Source: Mycolicibacterium confluentis
GTDB lineage: Bacteria; Actinomycetota; Actinomycetes; Mycobacteriales; Mycobacteriaceae
Reading direction: 5' to 3'
NCBI RefSeq assembly: GCF_010729895.1
Contig: NZ_AP022612.1
Location: 3,658,001 to 3,722,000, forward strand
Length of the DNA: 64,000 nt
The position numbers and the translations under genes were made by a program. A model generated the notes under the pieces. That model had not been told where the DNA came from and made no database searches. It worked only from the letters and a program-made list of their open reading frames with translations. Below, piece after piece: positions 43,996 to 53,236 of this stretch. The first letter of the stretch is position 1. Every line of letters starts with the position of its first letter.

Positions 43996-44364
43996 TCACC
44001 AGCAGTCAATGTTGTAACGGGTGACGCCGACGCCCACCCAGGAATCCGGGGTGACCATCTCGCCCGCTTCCGGCGCCTGCCAGCAGACCTTCCAGAACTC
44101 GTACACCACCTGATCCTGATGCACGCCGTTGATGTTCTCGGTGTTCAATTCGAACTCGGCACCGGCGGCCGCCTCCTTCAAGGCGTCGTCGGCGTCCTGG
44201 AGGTTCATCTCCTTGATGTCCGGCATCTCCCAGCCGGCATCCTCTGAGACAACGTCTTCTGAGACAACGTCGTCTGACTCAGCGTCCTCAGGCTGCGCAT
44301 GCGCAACCGCCGACACCATGAGTGCGGCGACTGCCGCACCCGCACAAGCTTTGACAATCCTCAT
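43996..44364 (-). CDS. Small secreted protein with a PASTA-like C-terminal region
   Basis: The 122-residue precursor has a signal peptide (MRIVKACAGAAVAALMVSAVAHA, cleavage after about residue 23), an acidic repeat (DDVVSEDVVSED), and a domain beginning WEMPDIKEMNLQDADDALKEA, like PASTA domains (MPdv.gm.l.dA...l), and ending with VGVGVTRYNIDCW. Two cysteines in the mature protein may pair. It could be a wall-associated protein. The ATG at 44364 gives a proper signal peptide. It lies between the PH-domain gene and locus 2. Confidence 0.7.
   Translation of the reverse strand: MRIVKACAGAAVAALMVSAVAHAQPEDAESDDVVSEDVVSEDAGWEMPDIKEMNLQDADDALKEAAAGAEFELNTENINGVHQDQVVYEFWKVCWQAPEAGEMVTPDSWVGVGVTRYNIDCW
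44243..44287. repeat. Three 15-base tandem units inside the PASTA-like gene
   Basis: Units at 44243-44257 and 44258-44272 differ only at the last base (TCTGAGACAACGTCt/g), and 44273-44287 is a diverged third copy. They encode the acidic SEDVV repeat after the signal peptide, a place where slippage could change linker length. Confidence 0.7.
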
Positions 44365-44603
44365 CGCACGCGCCCCCCCACAGTCACAACGGCGCCGGCG
44401 GCCCCAACGCCGGCAAGTGCACCGATCGTATCCGGTGTCCCGGCCCGGGACCACCGGATACGAACACCTTCAGGGGGCGCGGGAGCGGAGTGGGGACAGG
44501 TCGACATCAAACCCCGGAGATCAATAGGACCCGCCAGTTGCGAAAGACGTTGTCCACCAACCTGACAACGTCCACGGCGCGGATCCCTGCGACCAAGAAA
44601 AGC

Positions 44604-45140
44604 TCAAGAGTTCGCGATGTCTTCACAGAACTTCAGAACCGGCTGCAACAATTCTGCGATCTGTGCACCCACAGTCTCGAAGAAGTCCGCGTCCCTGCCA
44701 ATCGGATCCGGGACGTCGGGCACCCGCCCGGCGGCGAGCCGGGGCCGCATGGCCGCCATCTCCGACACGCTCGTCAATCGGTGATCCGATGCCAGGAGAG
44801 CCGCCTCCCCAAGACTGAAAGTCATACGAAGCCGCTGCGGTGCAAGCGCAAGCACCGCGTCCCTTTGCGTTCGCGTCATGGTCAGGATCAAGTCGGCGGC
44901 AGAGGCGATCTGCGGGCTGAGGCGGCGTGCAGCAAAGTTTGAGGCATTGCCGCCCAGGCTTTCTATAACCGGCACAGCGTGTCGATGAACAGGGTGTCCG
45001 ACCAGCGCCTGGACCCCCGCGCTCGACGCCGTGAAGTCCCGGATCCGGGCCTGCGCCGCACCAGCGGACGCCAGTCTTTCCGCGATGGGCGACCTGCATA
45101 TGTTTCCGGTGCAAACAAACAGTGTGTGCAGTGCGATCAT
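44604..45140 (-). CDS. Low-molecular-weight protein tyrosine phosphatase (Wzb type)
   Basis: The 178-residue protein has the phosphatase P-loop CTGNICRSP (Cys10, Arg16) at the N-terminus and the general-acid loop DVPDPIGRD near residue 148. This is the Wzb/PtpA family that dephosphorylates Wzc-type kinases and allows polymerisation to proceed. Its likely partner is the active kinase at 57.2-58.6 kb. It is divergent from the initiating transferase across 341 bases. M. tuberculosis PtpA is a relative, but the location argues for a role in locus 2. Confidence 0.88.
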   Translation of the reverse strand: MIALHTLFVCTGNICRSPIAERLASAGAAQARIRDFTASSAGVQALVGHPVHRHAVPVIESLGGNASNFAARRLSPQIASAADLILTMTRTQRDAVLALAPQRLRMTFSLGEAALLASDHRLTSVSEMAAMRPRLAAGRVPDVPDPIGRDADFFETVGAQIAELLQPVLKFCEDIANS

Positions 45141-45481
45141 CCTTTCAAAAGTGCTCTCACACGGGCTTATACCCGTTCAATCGTCCCACCGGGCCGATCG
45201 CGACGCCAGCTCCGCCGAAGTCGCTGGACCACCCAGCAAGCGCATGCGGGCAAAGAAACCCGAAATGAACGAGCGATTCTGAGCCGTGCCTGCAGCCAAC
45301 GCCCAACCTAGCCAAGAGCATTCACCGAGCGCTGCGGTGAGCCGCGCGCTCAAGCAGGTTCTGCTACGTTGCTCTGCAAACAGATTGCGGCGGCGCTAAT
45401 ATCCAGTCACCGGAGCTTCATCCGGAGCCGGACATATCGCCTCACTGGCGAAAGTGCCACGGCGGCTGCAGAGGAGGAACG
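45141..45481. promoter_or_regulatory. Divergent intergenic region at the start of locus 2
   Basis: This gap separates the phosphatase from the initiating transferase and probably holds both promoters. I see a TAATAT at 45399-45404 as a possible plus-strand -10 box but no well-spaced -35. No RNA gene or coding remnant is evident. Confidence 0.4.
45471..45477 (+). promoter_or_regulatory. Ribosome binding site deciding a TTG start
   Basis: GAGGAGG lies 4 bases before the TTG at 45482, almost a perfect match to the 16S tail. It makes TTG the probable start, since there is no ATG or GTG nearby in this frame that fits the protein. Confidence 0.7.
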
Positions 45482-46936
45482 TTGACCGAAGTCATCGGCG
45501 CACCAGTATCGACCGGCGACCACGGGCGCCTCGAAGCGGCCAACCCGAGCACCAACGGCAACACCACCGTCGAAGGTTCACTCCCGGATCACGGGCCCGC
45601 GCCTACGGGATTCCTCAGCCACATACGGGCCTGGATGGTTGTCCCCGTAGTCGATTTCGCCCTCATGGTGGCCCCGCTGCTCTGGCGCCCACCGCAGGTC
45701 AATTCGGTTCTGACGATGGCTGTGCTCGGTGTTCTCCTCCTCACTGGAGGCAGGCGTTACACCGCACGACTGCACCCCAGCCTTCTCGATGAACTGCCCT
45801 CCATCATCGGCAGACTGCTGGTCTCTGTGGCTGCGGTTGCGGCGATCATCCTCCAGCTTCACCAGAAGACCGCGGTGCTCATCTTTCTCGAGACCGCCTG
45901 CCAATCCGTGGCGCTGGTGATCCTCGGCCGCATCGTCACCACTCGTCTGATCGCGGTGGCCCGGAAGCGCGGTATCGCCCAGCATGGGACAGTGCTCATC
46001 GGCAGCGGGCCGGTGGCAGCCGAGCTCGCGCGAATTCTGTCGGAGCACCGAGAGTACGGACTCCGATTGATCGGCTTCGTCGATGACAACAATCCCCATG
46101 CTCTCCAAGGGATCCCGCGGTTGGGACGCCTCTCCGACCTCGACGTCGCCGTGCTGGCGACGGGTGCAGACCACGTGCTGATCGCCGACGGAAATTTCAA
46201 CGAGCAGTCCCTCATGGACGCGGTACGGACACCGACCTGCCACAACGTTGAGTTGCTCATCGTCCCGCGCCTTCACCACTTCCACATGCTCACCGGAATC
46301 GCCGACCACATCGGATCCATCCCGATCATGAGAATTCGCAATCCCAAGCTCCACGGCCCGACACGAGCGATCAAACGCGCCTTCGACATCTTGGTGGCGG
46401 TGACTGCGCTTGTCCTTCTCTCGCCGGTCCTCGCCGTCACCGCGCTCGCGGTTCGGATTGAGGGCGGCCCGGGTGTCATCTTCCGCCAGGTGCGAGTCGG
46501 TCGCGGCGGCAGGCATTTCGACGTGTTGAAGTTCCGTTCCATGCGTCCCGCCAACGAAAACGAGTCACAGACGCAGTGGAGCGTGGCAGGAGACAATCGG
46601 GTCGGTCCTGTCGGGCGCTTCCTCCGTGCCACCTCCATCGACGAACTGCCCCAGCTCTGGAACATCCTTCGAGGCGATATGACGCTGGTCGGTCCCAGGC
46701 CTGAACGCCCACACTTCGTGGAGCAGTTCTCGAACCAATATGACGGGTACGCCCACCGCCACCGCGTCCATGTCGGGCTGACCGGCCTGGCCCAAGTCAG
46801 CGGACTCCGCGGAGACACGTCCATCGCCGACCGGGCTCGATACGACAATTTCTACATCGAGAACTGGTCACTGTGGCTCGACATCAAGATCATTCTTCGG
46901 ACATTCCGCGAGGTGCTCTTTTATAAGGGGCGCTGA
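45482..46936 (+). CDS. Polyprenyl-phosphate sugar-1-phosphate transferase (initiating enzyme of locus 2)
   Basis: The 484-residue protein has four or five N-terminal membrane segments, a middle nucleotide-binding-like domain (GTVLIGSGPVAAELARIL and GFVDDNNPHALQG), one more membrane helix (KRAFDILVAVTALVLLSPVLAV), and the catalytic domain FRQVRVGRGGRHFDVLKFRSMR, TSIDELPQLWNILRGDMTLVGPRPERPHFVEQF, VGLTGLAQVSGLRGDTS. It should load the first sugar phosphate on the polyprenyl carrier for locus 2. The TTG start is set by the GAGGAGG site. Confidence 0.9.
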   Translation: MTEVIGAPVSTGDHGRLEAANPSTNGNTTVEGSLPDHGPAPTGFLSHIRAWMVVPVVDFALMVAPLLWRPPQVNSVLTMAVLGVLLLTGGRRYTARLHPSLLDELPSIIGRLLVSVAAVAAIILQLHQKTAVLIFLETACQSVALVILGRIVTTRLIAVARKRGIAQHGTVLIGSGPVAAELARILSEHREYGLRLIGFVDDNNPHALQGIPRLGRLSDLDVAVLATGADHVLIADGNFNEQSLMDAVRTPTCHNVELLIVPRLHHFHMLTGIADHIGSIPIMRIRNPKLHGPTRAIKRAFDILVAVTALVLLSPVLAVTALAVRIEGGPGVIFRQVRVGRGGRHFDVLKFRSMRPANENESQTQWSVAGDNRVGPVGRFLRATSIDELPQLWNILRGDMTLVGPRPERPHFVEQFSNQYDGYAHRHRVHVGLTGLAQVSGLRGDTSIADRARYDNFYIENWSLWLDIKIILRTFREVLFYKGR

Positions 46937-47066
46937 GCATCTCGGCGGGCGGGCCCGCCACGCAGCCCCCGTTGGCCACCTCAACCAGATGTGCGTTGAG
47001 CTCTGCGCCCCACCCCGGTCCCAGCCAGGACCGCATTCAGACCCAGCTCGCCGACGGGATCCCCTT

Positions 47067-48881
47067 GTGTCCTTGAACACCACGCTACGCGCCGCCGCAC
47101 GCCTCACCCCTCGAATGGCCGCCCATCAGACCAAGCGTCTGACGAGGAACAGAGCCGTGCGGAAGTTCCCCGACCACTACGACGGGATCGTCCGTCGCAC
47201 CGCCGGCCGCCTACCGCTGCCCTCCTCGTCGGATCGGATGCCGGCGGATCTCGCGTCCTTCATCGGATGCTTCTACCAGCACACCGATCAGGAAGTGCGT
47301 GACGCGGGGCACGGACGGTTCACCCTCTTGGGCCGAACGGTGGACTTCGAGTCGATCGCCGCGATCGACTGGACCTACGAGCTGCCCGAAGAGAATGACC
47401 ACCATCTGTGGCGAATGAAACTGTGCCAGTTGGAAGTCCTGCATTCGCTGCTGGCGGACGCGGAGCCCGCCGGCCATCGGACGGCACTCGCCCTGCTGAA
47501 CAGCTTCTCGGATGCACGGTCTTTCGCAGCACCCGATGTCTTCTCGGTGGGATGGTCCCCATATGGCGCCTCCCACCGGTTGCTCGCCATGCTCAGCGGT
47601 CTGTCGGTCGGCCTGGCCGCGGGCAGCCTGGATCCCGGGACACGGTCAGAAGTTGAGGAGTCCGCGCGACTCGACGCCGGATTCCTCTGGCACAACATCG
47701 AACACGATCTTCGGAACAACCACACTGAGCGGAACCTGGCCGCGCTGTGCCTCTACCATCTGGCCGCGGGTTCGATATCCGACTCCCGCGCCGCGCGGCT
47801 TGACCGTGACGTGCACCGCATCATCGAAGCCACCGTCCTCCCCGACGGCATGCAGATTGAACGATCCGCGATGTACCAGGGATTGACCGTGATGTCCCTG
47901 GAGATCTTCGCGGCCTGCCCGTTCCTGTCCCCAGCCACGAGGACTTTGGCGCAGGAACGTGCCACCGCCGCTGCGGGCGCTTGGCTCTTTCTGACTCATC
48001 GCGACGGCGACATCGCGCTCTTCAACGACAGTTGGATCGGCGAGGTTCCGCCGCCCGCAACAATTCTGCGCACTGACCGCGTGTCAGTTCCGGACTCCCT
48101 GCCGGACGCCGGCTACTTCCGACTGAGTTCTGGACCGATCGATGCGCTCATGGATGCCGGTGAGATCGGACCGCGATGGAACCCCGGCCACGGACACGCT
48201 GATTTCCTCGCGGTCGAGGTCGATGTGGACGGTCACCGATTCATCGTCGACCCGGGAACTTCCCAGTACTCCACTGGACCCCAACGTATGTACGAACGCT
48301 CTGCGGCCGGTCACAACGGCCCTCGATATCTCGACGTTGAACCTGTGGAGTACTCCGGCTGTTTCAAGGTCGGCAAGCTCGCCTCCGCTGCGCCGATTGC
48401 GGCGACGGTGCTGGAAGATCTACCGACTGAGAGCATCGGCGGAACGATCACGACACCCGCCGGACTCTGCATACGCGTGATCTGCGCCCTCAACGGTGGC
48501 CTGCTCATCGTGGACAGGTGGAACTCATCGGACACACCCGGTGCGACAACACTTCTCATCCCGAACGACTGGCGCCTCGACACCGACCGGAGGCGGACTG
48601 TGCGCGCCGCGCAGGAAGGTGCGCAGACCGCGATCACCGTCTACGAAGGTGCAATCGACGGCATCGAGGAGAGAACGTGGAGTCGTCGATACCTGCAGCC
48701 CGAGCAGGCCACCGCAGTGACACTGGCGCCGACCCGCGTCCCCAGCGGGGGCCAGATGCTGGTGTTCAGTGTCGGCGTCGGCGTCTTCGATGACGTGCCT
48801 GCGATCCGCGCACGCGTGGAAGCACTTCTCCGTGCACACGGGGGCCACGAAGCCTCCGTGAGGGTGGATCCACCATGCTGA
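47067..48881 (+). CDS. Heparinase II/III family protein
   Basis: The 604-residue protein has an N-terminal alpha-toroid-like region and a C-terminal heparinase II/III domain with GHGHADFLAVEVDVDGHRFIVDPGTSQYSTG and RSAAGHNGPRYLDVEPVEYSG, the conserved region of this family. Members cleave uronic-acid polymers by beta-elimination (heparin, alginate). No signal peptide is evident, so it may act in the cytoplasm or be exported by another route. The start is uncertain: GTG 47067 was chosen; ATG 46989 would add 26 residues. It shares a transcript with its neighbours. Confidence 0.82.
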   Translation: MSLNTTLRAAARLTPRMAAHQTKRLTRNRAVRKFPDHYDGIVRRTAGRLPLPSSSDRMPADLASFIGCFYQHTDQEVRDAGHGRFTLLGRTVDFESIAAIDWTYELPEENDHHLWRMKLCQLEVLHSLLADAEPAGHRTALALLNSFSDARSFAAPDVFSVGWSPYGASHRLLAMLSGLSVGLAAGSLDPGTRSEVEESARLDAGFLWHNIEHDLRNNHTERNLAALCLYHLAAGSISDSRAARLDRDVHRIIEATVLPDGMQIERSAMYQGLTVMSLEIFAACPFLSPATRTLAQERATAAAGAWLFLTHRDGDIALFNDSWIGEVPPPATILRTDRVSVPDSLPDAGYFRLSSGPIDALMDAGEIGPRWNPGHGHADFLAVEVDVDGHRFIVDPGTSQYSTGPQRMYERSAAGHNGPRYLDVEPVEYSGCFKVGKLASAAPIAATVLEDLPTESIGGTITTPAGLCIRVICALNGGLLIVDRWNSSDTPGATTLLIPNDWRLDTDRRRTVRAAQEGAQTAITVYEGAIDGIEERTWSRRYLQPEQATAVTLAPTRVPSGGQMLVFSVGVGVFDDVPAIRARVEALLRAHGGHEASVRVDPPC

Positions 48882-49903
48882 AGAACCAGAAGGATGCGTC
48901 CATCGAGACGCTGCGTGGGCTGGCCTGCATATTGCTTGTGGCATTTCATGTCATCGGCGAGAACCGGCATGGTGGCCTGCACGTCCCGGATGACTCGACC
49001 TTTCGATGGTATGCAGACTCGTTTGCCTACCTGCGAATGCCCCTGTTCACCTTCATATCCGGTTACGTCTACGCCTTACGTCCGCTGACCGTGCTCGGAA
49101 ACTGGCCCCGGTTCCTCCGTGGAAAGGCCCGCCGACTGCTTCTGCCGATGTTTGTCATCGGCACGCTCCTCGCCGTCCTACAGACCTATGCCCCGGGGGT
49201 GAATGAGCCCTTCAGGACGCCCTGGTACCTGTGGCACATTGTCCCGGTATCGCCGTTCTGGTTCATCTGGGCCATCTTCTGGGTGTTCTTCCTGGTCACA
49301 CTCATCGACACCGTCGCCGATCCGCGCAGGCGGACGATGCTGCTCGTGGGAGCAGCTCTCACAATGGCATTGGCGAACGTGCTGGTTCCCGCGACGCAGT
49401 GGGACATCATGGGGTTGCGGTCGGCTCTGTATCTCGGCCCCTTCTTCATCGCCGGCCTGCTGGCCTCACGGTTCGCCTGGCGGGAGGCTCCCCTCGCGTT
49501 ACGGGCTTCCGTCGTCGTCGCCCTGGTGCCGCTTCTCGCGATCACCCAACTCGGAGTTCTTGGCGTCATCCCCTTTCTTCCGCCCCGTGCATCGTTGATT
49601 GCCACCCTCACGGGAATCGTCGGTTGCCTGGCGCTTCTGCTGTTGCGATGGAGTTGGAAGCCATTGGCGTTCATAGGCGCCTACTCCTTCACCATCTATC
49701 TTTTCCACGTCCCGTCCGCAGTCGGAACGCGGGTTCTCCTGAAGCACGCGGGGATCGACGATCTTCGGCTTCTGTTCATCGCCGGAACGCTCGTCGGCAT
49801 CGCCGTGCCCATCGTCATCGAGATCCAGGCCAAGAGGAACCGCTGGACAAGTCTCTTTCTGCTCGGCCAACGCAAGCGCTCTCCCGCAGTACAGAAGCAG
49901 TGA
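48875..49903 (+). CDS. Acyltransferase family 3 membrane protein
   Basis: The 342-residue protein has about ten membrane segments and the family signatures SIETLRGLACILLVAFHV (with the catalytic-region His) and RMPLFTFISGYVYAL near residue 60, with a basic loop RFLRGKARRLLLP. Such proteins move acyl groups, usually acetyl, onto extracytoplasmic sugars. It overlaps the heparinase-like gene by 7 bases and ends the plus-strand operon. Together with the SGNH lipoprotein at 51 kb it may form an acetylation pair. Confidence 0.87.
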   Translation: MLKNQKDASIETLRGLACILLVAFHVIGENRHGGLHVPDDSTFRWYADSFAYLRMPLFTFISGYVYALRPLTVLGNWPRFLRGKARRLLLPMFVIGTLLAVLQTYAPGVNEPFRTPWYLWHIVPVSPFWFIWAIFWVFFLVTLIDTVADPRRRTMLLVGAALTMALANVLVPATQWDIMGLRSALYLGPFFIAGLLASRFAWREAPLALRASVVVALVPLLAITQLGVLGVIPFLPPRASLIATLTGIVGCLALLLLRWSWKPLAFIGAYSFTIYLFHVPSAVGTRVLLKHAGIDDLRLLFIAGTLVGIAVPIVIEIQAKRNRWTSLFLLGQRKRSPAVQKQ

Positions 49904-49937
49904 CCCACGGTCCGACTCAGAAGCCGGCGGGCCTGCT

Positions 49938-50999
49938 TCACGTCACATCGGGCACCGAGCGCGGAGCCTCGATGCGCGCCCGCAGACTGTCGGTCCCCCA
50001 TTCCGGGTTGGCGATGTACACGACGTCGGTGTCCGGCCGGTTCGTCGTGTACAGGCCCCAATGGGGGTATCCGAGAACAGTGCGACCCGATCCGTCCGCG
50101 AGGTCGTCGTAATATCCGATCGGAGTGTCGATTTCGACGACATGTTCGCCATTGATCCAGGCGTTCAGGTGACCGTCCTCACCGAAGGTCGCCTGCAGCG
50201 TGACATAGGTCTTCTCGCCTTCCGCAGGAACATCACCGGAAAAATGCGTGACCGACCTGCCGTTCTCCGATGATTGTGATTCTCGAGCCTTCTGGCCGTA
50301 CAGGCGCGAAGACGAACACGTCCGGATCGTCAAACGAGAATGCGAGACATCCATGAAGAGCACCGGTGTCCGGCCGATGTCACGATCGACACTGTGCCAC
50401 TGGTGAACGATTCCGCGGCCGGCATCTGCCAGACCCGGTGTGTCTCCCAGCACCAGACAGAACGAGCTCCACACCGTCTCCTCGCCGATGCCGTCCCGCT
50501 GACGCGCGACGATCTCGCTGCGCCGGCTTCCACTTTCAGAGTCGTACGGACCAGCGAAATCATCGGCCCGCACCTCGAAGCGGAAGACGTCCGAGTTCGG
50601 CAACGTCAGTGATGCCGGTCGGCCCGCCTGCCGCATCACCTTGCCGTCAACCCCGAGAAGGAATGCCCCATCGGCCCTGACGTAGTCATCGCGCGCGACA
50701 GCCTCCAACTTCCAGGTCGTGAGGACGTCGGAAACTACTGCGTATGCGGGGTCTCTCAACACCGCAACCGGCAGTGCGTACCTGCCGTCGTTCAGCAGAG
50801 CGGGAGTCGGGCACACACCCGCGGAGGAGCCGCAGACCAGGGAACGGACATTCACAGCCTCGTCTTGGGGGCCCACGAGCATGGTGACGCCAGAGGGCTC
50901 TGCGTGTGACACGCCGTTCTTCGGCAGCAGGACGGAACCACCGGCAAGGGCTGCCGCACCGACAGCGGCGTGCCTGAGGAACCGCCTGCGGTCGGTCAT
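49938..50999 (-). CDS. Heparin-lyase-I-like polysaccharide lyase, Tat-exported
   Basis: The 353-residue protein has a Tat signal (RRRFLRHAAVGAAALAGGS, about residues 4-22) and a beta-jelly-roll-type domain like the heparin lyase I family: FRFEVRADDF, SGSRRSEIV, VWSSFCLVLGDTPG, HQWHSVDRD, VTLQATFGEDGHLNAWINGEHVVEIDTPIGYYDD and YPHWGLYTTN. The family normally cuts uronic-acid glycosaminoglycans. The ATG at 50999 has an AGGGAGC ribosome binding site. It is the last gene of the long minus-strand operon of locus 2. Confidence 0.75.
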   Translation of the reverse strand: MTDRRRFLRHAAVGAAALAGGSVLLPKNGVSHAEPSGVTMLVGPQDEAVNVRSLVCGSSAGVCPTPALLNDGRYALPVAVLRDPAYAVVSDVLTTWKLEAVARDDYVRADGAFLLGVDGKVMRQAGRPASLTLPNSDVFRFEVRADDFAGPYDSESGSRRSEIVARQRDGIGEETVWSSFCLVLGDTPGLADAGRGIVHQWHSVDRDIGRTPVLFMDVSHSRLTIRTCSSSRLYGQKARESQSSENGRSVTHFSGDVPAEGEKTYVTLQATFGEDGHLNAWINGEHVVEIDTPIGYYDDLADGSGRTVLGYPHWGLYTTNRPDTDVVYIANPEWGTDSLRARIEAPRSVPDVT

Positions 51000-51074
51000 G
51001 AGCTGCTCCCTGCGCGAACTGCCTCGGCGTTCCGTTCCCATCGGCGATAACGGGCTTCCACAACCCTTTTCACA

Positions 51075-51854
51075 CTACGACGCACGAGGCGCGGTGAGCA
51101 TCTCCTGGATCACCGGAGCAATCCTCTGAGCCATGTACGCGTGGCCCTCATCGGTGGGATGCACTCCATCGGCCCCGATGAGATCCTGCCGGTCGAGAAA
51201 CCAGTTGTCCGTCAGCGGGTCGAGGAATCGTGCATTGAGGTCCTCTGCCCGATCTCGAATGATGTCGCGCGCACGGACGAGGGAGTGAGGTGTCTCTGGA
51301 AACTCCCCCATCGGACCGATCACGAGTAACTGTGCTCCTGGAGCGGCGACCTCAGCTTCTCTCAGCGCATCACAGGTGGCATGAGCCAACTCGCCCTCGA
51401 GCGCACCGGAGTCGTTGCGAGAGCCGAAGAACACCACAAGCCGATCATCCGGCTTCACCGTCGACTCGATCTTGTCCGCGAAGACACCGCCACGGTTGCC
51501 CTGGCTCACATACCCGCTGCCGCCCTCGGCACCGAAGTTGATCACGACATCCACACCGCGCGCACGCAACTCCCGCTCGACGACCGCCGTCCAACGATGG
51601 GTTCCCGTCCCGCCCTCCGGGCTCCCATTCGTCAAAGAGTCGCCGATGACGGAGACGCGCTGTGACGAACTCGAGGCCTCAATTGACGGCAGGATTGGCC
51701 GGCTTGGTGGAATGCACGTGTAGGGCTGGTATCTGGCGGCCACGTCGGCTTCGGGGTGCGCTGTCGCGCACCCGCTGAGAACGCCGATGCACGCTGCCAT
51801 CACCGCGCACCACCGCATGGCCGCGCCCGAGCGACCTCTAGTCCTGCGCACCAC
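51075..51854 (-). CDS. SGNH/GDSL hydrolase lipoprotein
   Basis: The 259-residue precursor has a basic n-region (RRTRGRSGAAMR), a hydrophobic stretch and a lipobox (VLSGC), so it should be a lipoprotein outside the membrane. The SGNH domain has VSVIGDSLTNGSP, FFGSRNDSG and GADGVHPTDEGHAYMA, all catalytic blocks intact. It probably removes or transfers acyl groups on the polymer. The GTG at 51854 has GAAGGTGGGG just before it; an upstream ATG (51956) would put the signal peptide far inside the protein. It overlaps the end of the Wzy-like gene by 17 bases. Confidence 0.82.
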   Translation of the reverse strand: MVRRTRGRSGAAMRWCAVMAACIGVLSGCATAHPEADVAARYQPYTCIPPSRPILPSIEASSSSQRVSVIGDSLTNGSPEGGTGTHRWTAVVERELRARGVDVVINFGAEGGSGYVSQGNRGGVFADKIESTVKPDDRLVVFFGSRNDSGALEGELAHATCDALREAEVAAPGAQLLVIGPMGEFPETPHSLVRARDIIRDRAEDLNARFLDPLTDNWFLDRQDLIGADGVHPTDEGHAYMAQRIAPVIQEMLTAPRAS

Positions 51855-53226
51855 GGACCCCACCTTCTTGGTGGCGCAACCCACGCGCGATCGGGACGAG
51901 TCGAGCCGATACGGGTTGTGCAGCGTCGACGGATTCATCGCCGACAGGTCGTCCACTGATGAAATGGGGACTCATCATAATTCCAATCATCAACCAGAAT
52001 GGTGGCCAGCCGGCCGGAAAGCTGTTGAACCACGCAACGAACAGCATCGCAACGGCGATTGGCTTCCACGGAATTCGCGACCGGAGGGCGAAGACTGCCA
52101 GCGCCACAAGGTAGATCACCCCGATGATCCCGAAGTCGAGCATGAAGACCGCGAACTGGGAGACCGGTGAATTGCTGAGGCCGGCCGGCACCTCATAGGC
52201 GTAGTAACCCTGCAGGCCCAACAGATTGCCCACCGAATGCCGGTGGTACACCGCGGTCGCCTCGTTGACAAACGCTCCAGCACCGTAGCCCGCCAGGTTG
52301 GAGTCGAGAAGCCCGAAGAGCCCGACCAGGCTGTGCGCGACACGGTACGACACCGTGGTGTCCATCAACTCGCTCGGAGACTGGATTGCCGTGCTGAGGA
52401 GGTCGATTCCTCGTACTCCGCTGGAAGTCAACGAGTCGAGCACGAGGATCACAGGTCCTGCGATCACCGCTGTGGTGAAGATCCGGCCGAGCACACCGAA
52501 CCTGGCCGACGGTTTGAACACGAGATAGAGAACACCCACGAGCGCGAGGGCGAGATAGCCAGATCCGGACTGCGACAACAGCGTCGCGGCGACCGCGACA
52601 AGAAGTGGCCACCTCTCGACCCGTTCCCCCTCCTCACGAAGACGGCGCCGCGCGATCATGCACAACACGAGCATGAACACCATGGTGAAACCGAAGTCGG
52701 TCGCTTCCGGGGCCAGGCTCGACGATCCGCGCGCGGCAGAGCGCACCACGGTCGGCACCAAGGGCGCCACGACGGAGAAGTACGCGTCCTCGCTGACGTA
52801 ACGCATCACGGCGAATGCCAGCCAGAGCGGCAGCGTCAGCTTGAGTGCGCGCCACAACCCGGACGGTGTCAGATACTGGCAGGCCAGAAAGATCCCGGCG
52901 CTCAACAGAAATGCGGCTGACCGCCGGAAGTAGGTCTGCAGATCGAAACCCTCGCCGCCGTACACGTCGAGCATGAACCAGACGGCGAAGACAAGGAGCA
53001 GCCACTGCATTCCGGTGATGCGCAGCCCGGTGGTCAAGGCCTTGAACGCGACCCACAACCACGCCAGCAGCGCCGCCCACGGTTGCACTTGCGACGGAGC
53101 CGACAGCGGGCCGAAATTGAGGTACGGCAACAGGCACAGCGCCACCACGATGACCAGCGACGTGCCGGACGACAGCGTGGTGTGCGGCTGCTTCGTCACC
53201 CTCGGACGACCTGTAGTTGATGTCAC
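51838..53226 (-). CDS. O-antigen polymerase/ligase-like protein (Wzy of locus 2)
   Basis: The 462-residue protein has about 11 membrane segments and an extracytoplasmic loop near residues 270-345 (LTSSGVRGIDLLSTAIQSPSELMDT and YRVAHSLVGLFGLLDSNLAGYGAGAFVNEA). The repeat of Gly and Arg residues in this loop is typical of Wzy proteins. It should polymerise the repeat units exported by the adjacent flippase, which starts 10 bases upstream on the same strand. Length control is expected from the Wzc-type protein in the same operon. Confidence 0.83.
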   Translation of the reverse strand: MTSTTGRPRVTKQPHTTLSSGTSLVIVVALCLLPYLNFGPLSAPSQVQPWAALLAWLWVAFKALTTGLRITGMQWLLLVFAVWFMLDVYGGEGFDLQTYFRRSAAFLLSAGIFLACQYLTPSGLWRALKLTLPLWLAFAVMRYVSEDAYFSVVAPLVPTVVRSAARGSSSLAPEATDFGFTMVFMLVLCMIARRRLREEGERVERWPLLVAVAATLLSQSGSGYLALALVGVLYLVFKPSARFGVLGRIFTTAVIAGPVILVLDSLTSSGVRGIDLLSTAIQSPSELMDTTVSYRVAHSLVGLFGLLDSNLAGYGAGAFVNEATAVYHRHSVGNLLGLQGYYAYEVPAGLSNSPVSQFAVFMLDFGIIGVIYLVALAVFALRSRIPWKPIAVAMLFVAWFNSFPAGWPPFWLMIGIMMSPHFISGRPVGDESVDAAQPVSARLVPIARGLRHQEGGVRGAQD

Positions 53227-53236
53227 TCGTCTGTCC

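Noticed and set aside
46948-46959. Palindrome GGCGGGCCCGCC after the initiating transferase of locus 2, as a terminator
   Set aside because: It can form only a short stem with no loop, has no T-run, and lies within a probable operon with the heparinase-like gene.
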